Shown here in pieces: positions 55,300-64,000 of a stretch of DNA of 64,000 nucleotides; position 1 is the first letter of the stretch, and each line of letters begins with the position of its first letter. Source of the stretch: Areca catechu (Eukaryota; Streptophyta; Magnoliopsida; Arecales; Arecaceae); assembly GCA_021397845.1 (NCBI GenBank), contig CM038052.1, positions 44,972,949-45,036,948 on the forward strand. Direction: 5' to 3'. Under the pieces are notes generated by a model that made no database searches, was not told where the DNA came from, and saw only the letters and a list, made by a program, of their open reading frames with translations. Made by a program: the position numbers and the translations under genes.

Positions 55300-55928
55300 T
55301 TATTATAGGTATGCCTTGCAACCAATAAAAGAAGAATGTGGTACCTCAATAGTGGTTGCTTAAGGCATATGACTGGAGATGCGGAGCAATTTTCATCACT
55401 TGTATATCAAAATGGTGGTAATATAACTTTTGGTGATAATGGAAAGGGCAAGATTGTCGGAATTGATAAAGTCCATATCACCCTTTCTACTTACATTGAT
55501 AATGTATTATATGTTGATGGTTTGAAACACAATTTACTTAGCATTAGTCAATTTTGTGACAAGGATTTCAAAGTTGTTTTCGAATCTTCTTTGTGCATTA
55601 TTTATAGTCTAGATGACAATGGCATCAAGTTCATTGGTCATAGGCATGGTAATATTTATATGGTTGATCTTGATGATCTTCTTATTCAAAATGGTCAATG
55701 CCTAATGGCAAGTGAAGCCAAGATCAATGAAACTAGTTGGCTTTGTCATCGTAGACTAGGACATGCAAGTATGCATTTGATTTCAAAACTTAGAAAAAAG
55801 AATTTGATTAAAGATTTACTAAAACTTAGTTTTGAAAAAGACAAGATTTGTAGTGCTTGCCAACTTAGAAAATAAACCAAATCATCTTTTAAACCAAAAG
55901 GAGTAGTCTCTGCATCTAGACCCTTAGA
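55300..55928 (+). pseudogene. S3 protease and integrase N-terminus
   Basis: Frame from 55336. The protease motif reads MWYLNSGCLRHMTGD, so the catalytic Asp is Asn and the following Ser of the SRHM motif is Leu. Next come FGDNGKGKIVGIDKVHITLS, LKHNLLSISQFCDKDFKVVF, then the integrase zinc finger LCHRRLGHASMHLISKL and ICSACQLRK. A stop at 55873 and N3 at 55929 end it. Confidence 0.8.
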
Positions 55929-57194
55929 TGATGCGGAACTAATATGCATGGATTATTTTTGTGTGTTTTATATGTGGGGTGAGGTGGTTAAACCCTGAAT
56001 ATCAGATCAAAATAAGATGTAGAGAGTTCTATAAGAATTTTAGAAACTACGCATGTAGATCAGGACCTAAGAAAGTAGTAAAGAGGGATCGCCGGTACTG
56101 AGAAGCCTCGGTTAGGGCTAGTTTACCTACAATAAAACTACTGGTGGTAGAGGGTGTACTTGGCAACATCTGATGCACCTGGTGAAGTTTGCAGCGAAGA
56201 GATCACTCGTTCCTCAATGGATGCGGCCTGGAAAATCAAGCCGGAGGCCCACGGATTCTCGGCTTTCTACTCGGTGGTCCGATTGCGGCCCAGTTGGAGT
56301 CGTTGGATTCGTAGGAACTCAGGGACCTACAAACAACCGTCAAGGGTGAGAAAACAAAGGCTAGAAATAAGAATAATTTCAGGAAAAGGTAGCAAGGGCG
56401 AGTTGGAAGAGGAGGCTTGGAAGGTTGGTCGGCTAGGGTTTCTTCGGGCAGCACTTTGACAGGACTTCAGGCTCATACAAGATCCCTTAATGCACATAGC
56501 AGGGAGCCACACAGCAAGAAAAGAACTCAAGAGTATTTCATATATCCAAAATTCAACTCCTTATACAAGAGACTAGGGTCCTTTAAATAGACTCTTAGTC
56601 TTGGGCTCCAAGTAAGGATATAATGGACTTTACCTAGGAATTCTATTCCCACCCAAACCTTATCTAGAAAATAAGGAAACCCATGGAAGAAAAATCCCTG
56701 CAATCTTTCTCCTCTCCTTTAGCCTTGGTCAGCCAAGAGGGGTGACTCTAAGTGGCCGACCAAGGGAAAGGTCTCTCTAAGCTTGTGGCACCCTAGCTTC
56801 TCTCTTGGGCCTGGACTGGCCCAATTTGCTTCCAGCTACAGTCCAGGGCTTCAGGGCTTTTGATTTCTCCTCCAGAGGTCTTCAAATCTTTATGCTGGGT
56901 TGGACTTGGGCTTCACTTCCATGTCTTCAAGCTGGTTGTACTTGGTCTTCACTTGTATGATGTGGTCTTGAGTCTTCGGTGTACTTGGACAGGACTCAAA
57001 AAAATAAAATTAGCTCAACATGAGCTGACTAGCACTGGACTGAACTAGATCAACATGAGCTGATTGATACAAGACTCAAGTAAAGACAACTTAGATAAAC
57101 TAAGCTTTATTACAATGGACTTGGATGTAGCTAAGTAATCCATAGAGGGTTGAGAAGCCTCTGTCTTATTCTGGTGCCTCTGGTATCCCCACTA
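55929..57194 (-). repeat. N3 3' LTR
   Basis: 1266 bases; plus ends TGATGCGGAAC and TATCCCCACTA, so the sense start is TAGTGG (TG mutated to TA). TATA-like CTATTTAAAG in sense at plus 56581-56590. Confidence 0.85.
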
Positions 57195-57230
57195 ATTCTC
57201 CTGGGATGGGAGGAACTCGACCCTGTCGAG
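57195..57230 (-). promoter_or_regulatory. N3 polypurine tract and adjoining palindrome
   Basis: CTCGACAGGGTCGAG in sense (plus 57216-57230) followed by CAGGAGAAT at the LTR. Confidence 0.65.
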
Positions 57231-58298
57231 TGAAGATTAGGCTGGCCACATATCTCTCAAGGAGGTCTAGGTTGAGGCACTACAAGTCCTTTCGAGAAAT
57301 CAATGAATCGTCCGACTCTGATCGGCCTTGCCATCGGACCAGGTAGCATTGATAGTCACGGCCCTAGGTCGTTATGGCTTGATAGTCCAGGATATGTTCG
57401 ATCCGTTCTCCTCTCTCAGGCCAATTTATTGGTGGACACTCTGGGTTAGGGTCACTCACAATAGAAAGGAATAGGTCCAAAGGCCTCACTAGATATTGCT
57501 GCCGGTTTCCTGTACTCAACCAAGTCTATAATATTAAAGGTAGAACTAATGCGCAAATCCGAAGGCAAATCTAACACATAGTCATTTGGTCCAACCCTCT
57601 CTATCACTTAAAAGGTCCGGCTTTGCGAGCATGAAGCTTCTTTTAGGCCTAAACCTAACCAAGATAGAATCCACTACATCAAATTTCTTAGCCCTTCTTT
57701 GGAAATTAGCAGTTTCTTTCATAATTAGTGCAGGTGGTGAACATGCTGGGCACATGTAGACTCCTAACAGATGATGCAAAAGACTCATACCTACACCTAA
57801 CAGACTCGACTATGCATTCCTATCAAAAGAATTTTATTAAACTCTTTGGACCTAAACCTAACAGATCATAGGTTCTCTAGGTTTGGTCCTAGCTTGATAT
57901 GCACATGAAAACTTACAATGGGCTCCTAGAAAATTCCATAGGGTATGCCAGAAGTATAATGCAAACCTAACATGCATAATGAATGCATGCAGTATGCTAA
58001 TCTCAACTAAATGCAATCTAATGATCCTGGAAATGCTGGAGGTGTCAGGAAAGGGTAGAAAGTAGGAATTGGGTTCCAAAATAGTCTGGTAGGGCAGGAA
58101 AAAAGGTTCAAGGTTAGTTGGATAAAGTAGGATAAAAGAAGGGGAGTTAGGGACTAATCCTAGTCTAATGAGGTTAACCTTATGAGGTTGAGGTATATTT
58201 ACAGGGTTTGCATAATGGAAGGATGGGTTATTAATCTCAGTGAAGAGGTCCTTAATGGAAACTATAGGAGGAGGCTCATCCTGAGGGTACTGATTCAA
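57231..58298 (-). pseudogene. N3 integrase remnant and chromodomain
   Basis: From 58298: QPHKVNLIRLGLVPNSPSFI (family linker tail), then VRFALYFWHTLWNFLG (about 57933-57971), the counterpart of VRFISYFWKTLW in A1, running into a sequence in place of AYHPQTDGQ. From 57788: QRRAKKFDVVDSILVRFRPK. All share one frame until a one-base loss near 57607; the GPF module and chromodomain follow in another frame with stops. No catalytic triad. Confidence 0.7.
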
Positions 58299-58913
58299 AG
58301 AGATCTAGTCCTTAATAAATTCTTCTGGTTCTTGTATTTTAGGACTAGACTCTATAATTTGGCTCTTCTCTATGGTTTCCTCAGGTAAGGCTCTAGCAGC
58401 AGTACCTAGGATCTCTTCCTCTAATTGTTCTTCCACTATAGCTTTAGGCTGGGTATAGTCAAGGTCAACTAACTCTAGGTTGGCTTCTACCTAGGTACCT
58501 ACGGGGTCAACTAATTCTAGGTCTTCTAGAGGTGTGTCCTCTTCTTCCTCATACTCATCTGCTAAATTCACATCAGCTTCATACAATTCTGCATTAATGT
58601 AAGCCTTGTCAATCAAAGGGATGGTATGGAAAGGTCGGCTAAGGAAAAATTAGCTAGGTCCTGGTTTCTGATTATGGACACTACTCCTAGTAGGTTCAGG
58701 TTGCCTAAGGGGTAGTAGCTTACTACTGGGCTTATATTTAGGGGTACTAATCCTATGAGGTTCAAGTTGACTAGGAGAAACCTGACTAGTACTAGGCTGA
58801 TACCTAGGGGTTATGGGCTCCCTGGGCTTATAGGATAAGGGCATAGATCATGGGTCATGGGATTATAGGATTTGGGGTCATAGTACTTGGATTCAGCTCT
58901 AAGGATCTTGGGT
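58299..58913 (-). pseudogene. N3 acidic and Ser/Pro-rich linker
   Basis: Same frame as gag. It reads SYKPREPITPRYQPSTSQVS and QPEPTRSSVHNQKPGPS, then an acidic zone like N2's. Several TAG stops lie near 58850-58910. No zinc knuckle, no protease. Confidence 0.55.
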
Positions 58914-59663
58914 CTACTGGACTCGGGATAGGGGCTCATAGGTTCTAGGTTCATAGGATTTGGAGTCATAAGACCTATAGGTTGTGGGTCTCTTGGACTG
59001 ATAGGACTTGGATTGGTACTTTCTCCTTAGTTCAAGTTTCATATCACTCCAGGTAGTTATGGGTTCGCAGCCTTCTAGCCTAAGTATTCTCTCAACATTA
59101 TCCCAGTCTATCCTGGCCTTGTGAACTAAAATAACTTTAGCAAACTTGAACTGACATCTTTCAGAATCGAAACCCATATTTTGTTCAAAATACAGGTCCA
59201 TATCCCTTTCCCAAGCAAGATAATCCTCACACTCAAGATCACAAAATTTAGGTGCTACCAACACAACATACCTAGTTGCTCTCCTAGGGTTGGGCTCCAA
59301 ATAAGGATCATGGTAAGGGGTTCTCCTAGGGGTGGGCTCCCTATATGGGTCAGGGTATTGGGTTCTCCTAGGATTGGACTCCTTATATGGGTCAAAGTAT
59401 TGGGTTCTCCTAGGATTGGACTCCCTATATGGGTCGGAGTATTGGGTTCTCCTAGGGTTGGACTCCCTATATGGGTCAGAGTATTGGGTTCTCCTAGGGT
59501 TGGGCTCCATGGTTTCACTAGGTTGAGTTGGGTTGAGGTTATCGGTCTGGGTCAACTGAGTCATCTGGGTAGTTAACTGGATGGTCATCTGGGCCATGGA
59601 TTGGGTTAGCTGCTCAGTGAGTGCATTAATCTTGGCTTCAAGGTTATCCATGGGTTCAGCCAA
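58914..59663 (-). pseudogene. N3 gag
   Basis: 249 open codons: coiled coil (LEAKINALTEQLTQSMAQM), six 14-residue repeats (ESNPRRTQYSDPYR type), then the capsid-like part (PKFCDLECEDYLAWERDMDL, CQFKFAKVILVHKARIDWDN, CEPITTWSDMKLELRRKYQS), which shows that the family's gag joins a normal Ty3/gypsy capsid domain. The ATG-proximal MSTRSG start lies upstream behind stops. Confidence 0.7.
59270..59516. repeat. N3 gag minisatellite, about 42-bp unit
   Basis: Six units of about 42 bases, each with GGGTTCTCCTAGG and CCCTATATGGGTC (plus strand). Explains the mirrored plus-strand ORFs at 59181-59576. Confidence 0.8.
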
Positions 59664-60577
59664 AGGTGGAGATTGTGGATGAAAGGATGCTCATGATCTA
59701 GTGCTCATGCAAGACTCGATCAAACCAACTACAACTACCTAGACCTAGAGTCCAAAACTAGATACTTAATCAGGATGGCAAACTAGCTTATAGTAACCCT
59801 GTACTCAGCCAGGCAGGTGTAAGGATAGTGTTAGGTCCCTGATTGCCAATCCTAGACACCAATCAAAGATTGGCCAGGTAGGCAGACCAGCACACAAGCC
59901 CTTCAGGATTGAATCACTGAACCACCATTCTGGAGACTAAGCACAGGGCACACATAGGTTAGCTTGACACAATGATCTGACACTTAGCCCGGGCCCGACC
60001 AGTTGGTGTCCCTAGTCCACTAGGGCAAATTAAGTCTAATAGATTTTAGTTAAGCTTGGGATCAAATGCAGGGAATGTTGTTTTGGGCTAAAAAGAGGTG
60101 ATCAAATCCTCCCCCTATCTGACATAGCAAGAGTGCCCTTAAAGGTAGTTTATGCGATGATGGCAGGCAGATGATGCAAAATTAGGGTTTAATAATTTTC
60201 ATAGCTTTTATATATGTATTTTTTTTTGTTCTTTTGTAGAAATATAATTTGCAGCCAATGACCTAATATGCTAGAAACTTACTAAAAATAAAAGATATGC
60301 AAAAGAGATGCTAAGCAAAACCCTAAACCTTCCAAAGTTGTCTTGCTGAAAAAATAGAGCCAAAAATTTATAGGCTATATTTCGGCTTGCAAAAACTGCA
60401 CAGATCGAAATAAAATCATAAAAAAATTTAAAAAAATACTTTGATTAATATAAATCCAAAAAAATAAAAATCAGAATTTTTTGAGTTTTGAGCAGGGAGA
60501 AACAATTAAAATAATAGTGCATATATGGACTGTGAAGGGTGTAGAAAATGAGCCCAAATCTAAGCTCTGATACTAGA
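59664..60577 (-). other. N3 leader and primer-binding site
   Basis: Primer site TAGTATCAGAGC in sense (plus 60564-60575), one change from consensus, two bases inside the LTR. Leader hairpin at 60015-60026 (GTCCACTAGGGC, one mismatch). The rest is AT-rich and empty. Confidence 0.7.
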
Positions 60578-61846
60578 TGATGCAGAACTAATATGCATGT
60601 GATTATTTTTGTGTGTTTTATATGTGGGCTGAGATGGTTAAATCCTGAATATTAGATCAAAATAAAATGTAGAGAGTTCTATATGAATTTTAGAATCTAT
60701 GCATGCAGATCAGGACCTAAGAAAGCAGTAAAGAGGGATCGCAGGGACTGAGAAGCCTCAGTTAGGGCTAGTTTACCTACAATAAAACTACTGGTGGTAG
60801 AGGGGGTGTACCTAGCAATGTCTGATGTGCCTGGTGAAGTTTGCAGTGAAGAGATCACTCATTCCTCGATGGATGCGGCCGGGAAAATCAAGCTGGAGGC
60901 CCGCGGATTCCCCGCTTTCTGCTCGGTGGTTCGATTATGGCCCGGTTGGAGTCGTTGGATTCATAGGAACTTGGGGACCTGCAAACAACCATCAAGGGTG
61001 AGAAAACAAAGGTTGAAAATAAAAATAATTTCAGAAAGAGGTAGCAAGGGCAAGTTGGAAGAGGAGGCATGGAAGGTTGGTCGACTAGGGTTTCTTCGGG
61101 CAGCACTTCGACAAAACTTCAAGCTCACACAAGATCCCTTAATGCACACAGCAGGGAGGCACACAGCAAGAAAAGAACTCAAGATTATTTCATATATCCA
61201 AAATTCAACTCCTCATACAAGAGACTAGGGTCCTTTAAATAGACTCTTAGTCTTGGGCTCTAAGTAAGGGTACAATGGACTTTACCTAGGAATTCTATTC
61301 CCACCCAAACCCTAGCTAGAAAATAAGGAAACCCATGGAAGAAAAATCCCTACAATCTCTCTCCTTTCCTCTTGCCTTGGTTGGCCAAGAGGGGTGACTC
61401 TAAGTGGCCGACCAAGGGGAAGGTCACTCTAAGCTTGTGGCGCTCGAGCTCCTCTCCTGGGCCTGGACTGGACCAATTTGCTTCCAGCTGCGGTCCAGGG
61501 CTTCAAGGATTTTGATTTCTCCTCCTAAGGTCTTCAAATCTTCAGGCTAGGTTGGATTTAGGCTTCACTTCCATGTCTTCAAGCTGGTTGGACTTGGTCT
61601 TCACTTATATGATATGGTCTTGAGTCTTCAGTGTACTTGGACAGGACTCAAAAAAATAAAATTAGCTCAACATGAGCTGACTAGCACTAGACTAAACTAG
61701 CTCAATATGAGTTGATTGATACAGGACTCAAGTAAAGATAACTTAGATGAACTAAGCTTTATTACAATGGACTTGGATATAATTAAGTGATCCACAGAGG
61801 GTTGAGAAGCCTCTGTCTTATTCTGGTGCCTCTGGTGTCCCCACCA
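60578..61846 (-). repeat. N3 5' LTR
   Basis: 1269 bases, TATA-like site at plus 61233-61242. Ends CCACCA (plus) against TTAGA and S3 integrase. Confidence 0.85.
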
Positions 61847-62870
61847 TTAGAGTTGCTTCATTTGGACCTCTTTGGACCAACTAGGAATTTAGTTTGGGAG
61901 GTAAGAAGTATGGTATAGTTATTGTAGACAACTTCTCATGTTTTACATAAGTCATGTTTTTAGCACACAAAGATGAAACATTTTCTGCATTCATTAGATT
62001 TCATAAAAGAGTTTCAAATGAAAAAGGTGTTTCAATTGTATCTTTGAGAAGTAATCATGGAACTGAATTTGAAAATTCTGAATTTGATAAATTTTGTATT
62101 GAAAATGGCATTCATCACAATTTTCAGCACCTAGGATACCTCAACAAAATGGGGTTGTAGAAAGGTAAAATAGAACTCTTGAAGAAATGGTATGCACCAT
62201 GCTTTGCGAAAATGACCTACCTAGATATTTTTGGGCGGAAGCCATAAACACTGCATGCTATGTTTTGAACCATGTTTTAGTCCGATTGATTGTAAAGAAA
62301 ACTCCTTATGTGCTTTGGAAGGGTAGAAAACCTTTAATTCGATATTTTTGAGTTTTTAGGTGCCGTTGTTTCATCTTAAATAATGGTAAAGACAATATAA
62401 GCAAATTTGATGCCAAGTCAGATGAGGGTGTCTTTCTAGGCTACTCTACATCTAGCAAGGCATACAAGGTGTTCAATAGAAGAATACTTGTTATTGAATA
62501 ATCCATACATGTTGTATTTGATGAATCTGACCAGAAATCTTCTAGAAAAGAAGATGTGCTTTGTGATGACACAGGTACCAAAAGAACTGAAGATGTGAAC
62601 AACAATGAAGAGCCTACCAAGGAATAAGAAGATGATCAAAACACTGAAAGTGGACAAGATCAAGAAAATAAAAATGCATCATTACCTAATTCTCTACCTA
62701 AAGAATAGAGGTATCCTCATGGACACCCCAAAGAACTTATCATTGGTGATCCATCTAAAGGTGTAAGTACTCGATCATTTCTTAGAAATGTTTGTGATTA
62801 TTTAGCATTTGTATCTCAAATTGAACCTAAAACTATTGAAGAAGCTAAAATGATTGTAATTGGATTAATG
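61847..62870 (+). pseudogene. S3 integrase core and spacer to RT
   Basis: Starts with LELLHLDLFGPTRN (first Asp), then a one-base loss, KKYGIVIVDNF, FLAHKDETFSAFIRFHKRVS, LRSNHGTEFENSEFDKF (second Asp changed to Asn: SNHG for SDHG), a frameshift near 62135, and PQQNGVVER (catalytic Glu kept) followed at once by a TAA. Then FWAEAINTACYVLN, FDAKSDEGVFLGYSTSSKAY, a Glu/Asn-rich spacer and RYPHGHPKELIIGDPS. Confidence 0.8.
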
Positions 62871-62872
62871 CT

Positions 62873-63994
62873 ATGCAAGATGAACTTAATCAATTTAAAA
62901 GAAATAATGTTTGGACTTTAGTAGATAGGCCTTCAAATATTTCAATTATTGGCACAAAATGGATTTTTAGAAATAAACTTGATGAAAATGAAATTGTTAC
63001 AAGAAATAAAGCTAGATTAGTTGCCAAAGGATATAATCAGGAGGAAGGGATTGATTTTGATGAAACCTTTGCTCCTATGGCTAGACTTGAGGCAATTAGG
63101 CTATTGTTAGCTTTTTCTTGTTTTATGAATTTTAAATTATTTCAAATGGATGTAAAAAGTACCTTTTTGAATGGTTTTATCGAAGAAGAAGTTTATGTTG
63201 AACAACCTCCCAATTTTGAAAATCATGAATTTCCAAATCATGTTTTTAAACTTCATAAAGCTTTGTATGGTTTGAAACAAGCTCCAAGAGCTTGGTATGA
63301 TCATTTAAGTTCTTTCTTGCTCAAAAATAATTTTACTAGAGGTAATATAGATACTACCTTATTTTTGAAAATGAAAAATGATGATCTCTTCGTAGTACAA
63401 GTGTATGTGGATGATATTATATTCGGTGCTACAAACAAATCTCTTTGTCAAGAGTTTGCAAAGTTATTACAGGGTGAGTTTGAGATGAGCATGATGAGAG
63501 AACTTAACTTCTTTCTCAGACTCCAGATAAAGCAAACCAAAGAGGGAATCTTTATTAACCAAGCTAAGTACACAAACAAAATACTGAAGAAGTTTGGGAT
63601 GGAGAACACTAAGCCTTTAGGTATGCCAATAAGCTTTTCTTGTAAGCTTGACAAAGACGAATCAGGTAAATCTGTTGACCAAAAGCTTTATAGAGGAATG
63701 ATAGGCTCATTGCTATACCTAATTGCTGGTAGGCCAGATATTATGTTTAGTGTTTGTATGTGTGCAAGATATCAGTCTGCCCCTAAAGAGTCTCATCTTT
63801 TGGCTGTTAAATGCATACTTAGATATCTATCTGGCATAATTGATATTGGTCTTTGGTACTCTAGAGATTCTTCATTTGAATTGATTGCTTATTCTGATGT
63901 TGACTTTGCTGGATGTAAATTTGATCATAAAAGTACTAGTGGAACCTGTCAGTTTCTTGGAGTTAATTTGATCTCATGGAGTAGCAAGAAATAG
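62873..63994 (+). CDS. S3 reverse transcriptase and start of RNase H
   Basis: 373 open codons in copia type: TKWIFRNKLDENEIVTRNKA, KGYNQEEGIDFDETFAPMAR, LEAIRLLLAF, FQMDVKSTFLNGFIEEEVYV, ALYGLKQAPRAWYDHLSSFL, then YVDDIIFGATN (active-site box intact, about residue 180) and ELNFFLRLQIKQTKEGIFIN, with Arg at a normally Gly position. RNase H begins at ELIAYSDVDFAGC. A stop at 63992 stands where Gln follows SSKK. The fragment is the best-kept enzyme in the window, but its protein partners are broken. Confidence 0.8.
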   Translation: MQDELNQFKRNNVWTLVDRPSNISIIGTKWIFRNKLDENEIVTRNKARLVAKGYNQEEGIDFDETFAPMARLEAIRLLLAFSCFMNFKLFQMDVKSTFLNGFIEEEVYVEQPPNFENHEFPNHVFKLHKALYGLKQAPRAWYDHLSSFLLKNNFTRGNIDTTLFLKMKNDDLFVVQVYVDDIIFGATNKSLCQEFAKLLQGEFEMSMMRELNFFLRLQIKQTKEGIFINQAKYTNKILKKFGMENTKPLGMPISFSCKLDKDESGKSVDQKLYRGMIGSLLYLIAGRPDIMFSVCMCARYQSAPKESHLLAVKCILRYLSGIIDIGLWYSRDSSFELIAYSDVDFAGCKFDHKSTSGTCQFLGVNLISWSSKK

Positions 63995-64000
63995 AATTTG

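Larger units (their letters stand above)
55929..61846 (-). mobile_element. N3: non-autonomous Ty3/gypsy chromovirus derivative
   Basis: 5918 bases, LTRs of 1266 and 1269, flanked by perfect TTAGA (55924-55928 and 61847-61851). Same architecture as N1 and N2: gag, linker, integrase scrap, C-terminal module and chromodomain; no protease, RT or RNase H. LTR copies differ at roughly one base in twelve over the first 200 by eye, so by that measure N3 is older than N2 although it lies deeper in the nest; N3 and S3 may both be old relative to N2. Confidence 0.9.
43212..64000 (+). mobile_element. S3: Ty1/copia element with A2 and N3 inside, right end outside
   Basis: Visible pieces: 5' LTR 43212-43382 and 52273-53542, primer site, gag, protease and integrase start to 55928, integrase core from 61847, reverse transcriptase and RNase H to the window end. 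It is inserted in S2's 5' LTR; the left duplication is expected to be CTATG (43207-43211). Gag and pol resemble S1/S2. Whether it has a third ORF lies beyond the window. Confidence 0.85.

Overview
This window is plant nuclear DNA made almost entirely of LTR retrotransposons nested inside one another. The evidence is Ty3/gypsy chromoviruses with C-terminal chromodomains, a Tat-type Ty3/gypsy element with two RNase H domains, Ty1/copia elements with Sirevirus-like traits, and initiator-tRNA-Met primer sites (TGGTATCAGAGC). A large-genome flowering plant, perhaps a monocot, is likely; the species cannot be named from the sequence. I see no intact host gene, tRNA or rRNA. All coordinates were read by eye.

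Layout, left to right. N1 (1-6342, +) is a non-autonomous gypsy element. A broken, intron-containing transposon-type gene (6442-8020, -) follows. S1 (8021-19545, -) is a copia element; N2 (12807-18940, -), a second non-autonomous gypsy copy, sits inside its RNase H. T1 (from 19546, +) is a Tat-type gypsy element that interrupts S1. S2 (from 24831, -) is a copia element inserted in T1. A1 (29741-38869, -), a gypsy chromovirus with full domain content, sits inside S2's reverse transcriptase/RNase H. S3 (from 43212, +) is a copia element inserted in S2's 5' LTR. A2 (43383-52272, -), a sister of A1, sits in S3's 5' LTR, and N3 (55929-61846, -), a third non-autonomous copy, sits in S3's integrase.

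Five-base target-site duplications support the insertions: A1 CTCTT/CTCTT, A2 TCTTT/TCTTT, N3 TTAGA/TTAGA, N2 ATTCC/TTTCC. The implied order is S1, then T1 and N2, then S2, then A1 and S3, then A2 and N3, so five insertion levels. T1, S2 and S3 all have their far ends beyond base 64000.

The N elements look like a parasitic branch of the A-type chromovirus. They keep the LTR ends, the primer site, a leader hairpin, Gag, the last part of integrase and the chromodomain, but lack protease, reverse transcriptase and RNase H. Gag runs into the integrase remnant in one frame, which suggests an old in-frame deletion. They would need enzymes in trans, and A1/A2-type elements are the obvious source.

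S1 and S2 carry a third ORF downstream of pol. In both, a small promoter-like block lies upstream of that ORF: copies of the same short motif that is reiterated in that element's own LTR, followed by a TATA-like sequence. This is the most interesting candidate for an undescribed regulatory arrangement here.
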